From Ruminococcus sp. (GTDB taxonomy: Bacteria > Bacillota > Clostridia > Oscillospirales > Ruminococcaceae), in NCBI GenBank assembly GCA_003446315.1, contig DMBA01000318.1:1-8240 (forward strand): DNA of 8,240 bases, given 5' to 3'. The notes below the pieces were generated by a model that ran no database searches, was not told the DNA's origin, and was given only the letters and a program-made list of their open reading frames with translations. Both the position numbers and the translations under genes were made by a program. This document shows positions 5,954 through 8,240 of this stretch, piece after piece; the first letter of the stretch is position 1; every line of letters starts with the position of its first letter.

Positions 5954-5989
5954 CAGCCCGCGTTTCCTCAAAAACGCGGGCTGCTTTTT
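5954..5989 (+). terminator. Intrinsic terminator of the radical SAM gene
   Basis: CAGCCCGCGTTT (5954-5965) and AAACGCGGGCTG (5972-5983) form a perfect 12-bp stem with a six-base loop, followed by C and five T. It starts seven bases after the stop codon. It is also 12 bases past the end of the convergent membrane protein gene, but its minus-strand exit (TATTGATT) is a poor U-tract. Confidence 0.95.
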
Positions 5990-6000
5990 ACATGTTGGAA

Positions 6001-7554
6001 TCATAGATTATACATATAATAAGAAACTGTATGGCAATCAAAGCCTTCATAATCAACCTCTATGCCATAGTATTCTTCCAGACAGGAGACATACCATTGG
6101 CGTATCATTATGGCTTTCTCATCCGTATCCTGAATGTTCAGCTTCTGCAAAGTCTCTACCAAAGTCTTTCCGGGAGAATAGTCCGAATATGGCAGCTCAA
6201 TCACGCTCAGATTCGTCAGTTTGTTTGCACGCTGCTCTTTCAGAAATGCAATAGATGTGTTGAACACAACTTTATTGATAACATTGATGTATGTCATGAA
6301 GCATGCCGCTGCACAACCAAATACACACATGATCTTTTTGGCGTGTGTTTCTATTTGCGGATATAATTCCAGAACATAATCGAGCAATTCCAGCGAACAA
6401 AGCAGCCAGAAACAAAAATCAGAGAAGAAGCAGCGCCCTGTCACCGGATTCACGACGCAAAATACAGCGGATGTTATGAATGCACTCACTATGTACAATG
6501 TCACGCGCAAAAAACGTGTGCGAGGTACCAAAACCCAAGCAAGATATATGATAGAAACAATATGCAGGAACACCAATGCGGCTTCCATTGCTGCTACACG
6601 GAACAATGGTGTCAGGTTCTCAAGGTCGGTATTGCAATTGACAAACATCGCATAAAAAGCATACATCAATTCACAGAAAAACGTCAGCTTCACATAGCGT
6701 TTTCGTTCCGGTTTCCATTCGCTCCGATCTGTTCTGCACAGTAACACAAAAAACGCTGCGGCAATCAGGCAATGAATCAGCGGGAATTGCTTTGCAAACC
6801 GCGGGAGCACATTGTGGTACATCTGGAAAAAAACATCAGATATACCGAATTCAAAGGAGCGAACGCCGACAACATCTCCGTCTCCATAAACGGAATAATA
6901 ATTATGGTTTGTGAACATCAACACGGCACCAAACAGCGTTCCGATCAGATACGTTATCTGATATGCACAGATCTTCTGTTTATTCGCTGCCGTATAGATC
7001 AGCACAAAAATCGCAAGCGAACAACTGTAAATCGTCATATGTTCCACGCACAATGTGCCGGCGATACCGAGCAATAGCGTGCCAATCGGCAACAATTTCG
7101 ATGACTGGCATTTTCTGTCTGATCCGGAGAACCAAATCCACAAATATATCAGCACAAAAAGCAATGGAATAGAATAAACCGGAAACGCTGAGATCCACAT
7201 GATATTTTCATTCCATTCAAACGCCGGCATCAGGCAAAACAGCATCAATCCAGTCCACATCAACGCCGGTTTGCGTTCCCGCCGCAAGCCGCTGCATAAC
7301 ATCCATGCCATCAAAAACAGAACCGGCACATAGATAACAAGTCGGATCGGCAAATAACGAACCATCAAATATGTCAGCGTATTGGAGAGATATCGCCCAT
7401 TCGGCATGCGCATGCTCTCAAGCCAGTCATAATCATAGGCATACATCCATACCCAATCATCGCCGCCCAAAACAATTGATGCGAAACAGCCGAGAAAGAG
7501 TGCAATGAGCACGAAACCAAATATGATATGGTCTGTTATTTTTCGTTCTTTCAT
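6001..7554 (-). CDS. Polytopic membrane protein, DUF6056-like, possible GT-C-type glycosyltransferase
   Basis: 517-residue protein with about ten or eleven hydrophobic helices (first at 10-29, then about 68-88, 97-111, 120-143 and on to about 430) and a soluble C-terminal tail of some 80 residues. Just after helix 1 comes GGDDW (30-34), followed by NGRYLSN (52-58). An acidic pair in the first extracytoplasmic loop is where GT-C glycosyltransferases, which use lipid-linked sugars, keep their catalytic residues, and the pattern agrees with what I recall of the DUF6056 family. Transferase activity is inference. AGGAG six bases upstream supports the ATG. The ribosome site directly follows a terminator U-tract, so the gene is either fed by read-through from the pilin gene or has a promoter I could not find. 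Glycosylation of the neighbouring pilin or of a cell-wall polymer are possible jobs. Confidence 0.75.
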   Translation of the reverse strand: MKERKITDHIIFGFVLIALFLGCFASIVLGGDDWVWMYAYDYDWLESMRMPNGRYLSNTLTYLMVRYLPIRLVIYVPVLFLMAWMLCSGLRRERKPALMWTGLMLFCLMPAFEWNENIMWISAFPVYSIPLLFVLIYLWIWFSGSDRKCQSSKLLPIGTLLLGIAGTLCVEHMTIYSCSLAIFVLIYTAANKQKICAYQITYLIGTLFGAVLMFTNHNYYSVYGDGDVVGVRSFEFGISDVFFQMYHNVLPRFAKQFPLIHCLIAAAFFVLLCRTDRSEWKPERKRYVKLTFFCELMYAFYAMFVNCNTDLENLTPLFRVAAMEAALVFLHIVSIIYLAWVLVPRTRFLRVTLYIVSAFITSAVFCVVNPVTGRCFFSDFCFWLLCSLELLDYVLELYPQIETHAKKIMCVFGCAAACFMTYINVINKVVFNTSIAFLKEQRANKLTNLSVIELPYSDYSPGKTLVETLQKLNIQDTDEKAIMIRQWYVSCLEEYYGIEVDYEGFDCHTVSYYMYNL

Positions 7555-7565
7555 ATATAGCTCCT

Positions 7566-7595
7566 AAAAAAGGGTATCCGAATTGGATACCCTTT
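7566..7595 (-). terminator. Intrinsic terminator after the pilin gene, abutting the next ribosome site
   Basis: On the minus strand GGGTATCC (7592-7585) and GGATACCC (7579-7572) form a perfect 8-bp stem with a five-base loop, followed by six T (7571-7566). AAA before the stem extends the pairing with the T-run. The AGGAG of the downstream membrane protein gene begins two bases after the T-run. In the plus direction it is followed by TTTCTATTTT, so it could work both ways. Confidence 0.88.
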
Positions 7596-7626
7596 CTATT
7601 TTGATGAAATCAATTGCTGCAAAAAA

Positions 7627-8163
7627 TCACGCATCCGGAAACAGCGATGTATCAGATACTGCAAGTCCAAGTGCGGTATCCGAGGCCCAGTTTCCTGCAT
7701 AATCATCATATATTTCTACGGTTACGGCAATCGGATACGATCCGGGATACCGTTTATTCACAACACCCACTCCGGTGCATCCATCCTGATACATCCGGAA
7801 AGAAATGCTGTCAATACTCGCAACATCGCTAAAATACTGCGAAACTTTTCCATATAGTACTTCGGTCATTTCTGTAACTGTCGGTGCAGCAGACATATGC
7901 ACACCTCTGGAATTCTGTGCATAAATCGCAGCACCGGTGGTCTGATAGTCACCCGCCAGCAGATCTGTCGGTGCATCCATCTGTGTCAATTCCACCACTG
8001 CTGTATTCAACGCATTAAAAATCTGTTTCGAGGCACTGTTCGCGGTCGTAATTTTTGAGCGTTTGACATAACCCATCATTGCCGGTACGAGAATGGCTGC
8101 CAAAACGCCCACAATTGCAATCACCACAACCAATTCAATCAAAGTAAAGCCATGTTTTTTCAT
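7627..8163 (-). CDS. Type IV pilin-like prepilin (class III signal peptide)
   Basis: 178-residue prepilin or pseudopilin. It starts MKKHG, then FTLIELVVVIAIVGVLAAI, the hallmark of the type IV pilin/type II secretion pseudopilin family: a short basic leader, predicted cleavage by prepilin peptidase after G5, N-methylation of F6, conserved glutamate at E10 (position 5 of the mature protein) and a hydrophobic helix to about residue 28 that anchors the subunit and packs the fibre core. The rest is a globular domain with one cysteine and no obvious match. The start at 8163 is preferred because it gives the canonical leader and GAGG stands eight bases upstream; the ATG ten codons earlier (8193) would make an unusual leader. 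No pilus ATPase or platform gene is visible, but the window ends 77 bases upstream. Roles in related gut bacteria include adhesion to plant fibre and DNA uptake. Confidence 0.93.
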   Translation of the reverse strand: MKKHGFTLIELVVVIAIVGVLAAILVPAMMGYVKRSKITTANSASKQIFNALNTAVVELTQMDAPTDLLAGDYQTTGAAIYAQNSRGVHMSAAPTVTEMTEVLYGKVSQYFSDVASIDSISFRMYQDGCTGVGVVNKRYPGSYPIAVTVEIYDDYAGNWASDTALGLAVSDTSLFPDA

Positions 8164-8240
8164 ACTTATGTCCTCACTTAAAATTATGCCCATATGCCTA
8201 TATTTTTGTTCATCTTCATCATGATACAGCGAATGCCTCC

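Noticed and set aside
8164..8240. Possible 3' end of an upstream gene or small ORF on the minus strand at the window edge
   Set aside because: Two frames are open to the edge with stops near 8180 and 8219, but 60 bases are too few to support a coding call. I also see no convincing promoter for the pilin here, so it may be part of a longer pilus operon.
1..8240. tRNA, rRNA, CRISPR array, IS element, attachment site or prophage
   Set aside because: No cloverleaf, no regularly spaced repeats, no transposase or integrase motif and no terminal inverted repeats were found on either strand.

Overview
The window looks like chromosomal DNA of a Gram-positive anaerobe of class Clostridia, most likely the Ruminococcaceae/Oscillospiraceae. 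The basis is indirect. Base composition is moderate, promoters are consensus sigma-A (TTGACA-17-TATAAT), ribosome sites are strong AGGAGG types, and the families present (tandem WYL regulators, a TatD-linked type radical SAM protein, a type IV pilin-like protein) are common there. No rRNA, tRNA, CRISPR array, IS element or phage gene is visible.

Layout. Positions 1-170 carry no convincing gene but fold on the minus strand into a long rod with a central bubble; this may be a 6S-like regulatory RNA running off the left edge. Positions 241-2539 (minus) hold two overlapping WYL-domain regulator genes, preceded by an 11-bp perfect inverted repeat that overlaps their likely promoter. Positions 2687-3612 (minus) hold two paralogous YbjN-like genes. 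Back to back with them, a plus-strand operon (3853-5124) encodes a third YbjN-like protein, a two-helix membrane protein and a small unrecognised protein. The shared 240-bp divergent promoter region contains two consensus promoters and three copies of the 9-mer TGTGCAAAT. A long-stem terminator closes the plus operon. Next come a singly transcribed radical SAM gene (5341-5946) with its own promoter and a classic terminator, then on the minus strand a 517-residue polytopic membrane protein (6001-7554), and at the right edge a prepilin (7627-8163).

How the genes may work together. The centre reads as a small regulatory or sensory module: three YbjN-fold proteins divided between two divergent, probably co-regulated transcripts, with a membrane partner. 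WYL proteins are commonly ligand-responsive transcription factors, and this pair may autoregulate through the palindrome, although no target is visible. At the right, the pilin and the multi-spanning protein are read in the same direction but are separated by a terminator whose U-tract abuts the second gene's ribosome site, so the second gene is probably expressed at a low, read-through level. Three track starts are moved inward on ribosome-site and promoter evidence (1263, 3612 and 8163). The points most worth testing are the 5' structured RNA, the divergent YbjN module with its repeated operator-like 9-mer, and the pilin/membrane-protein pair.
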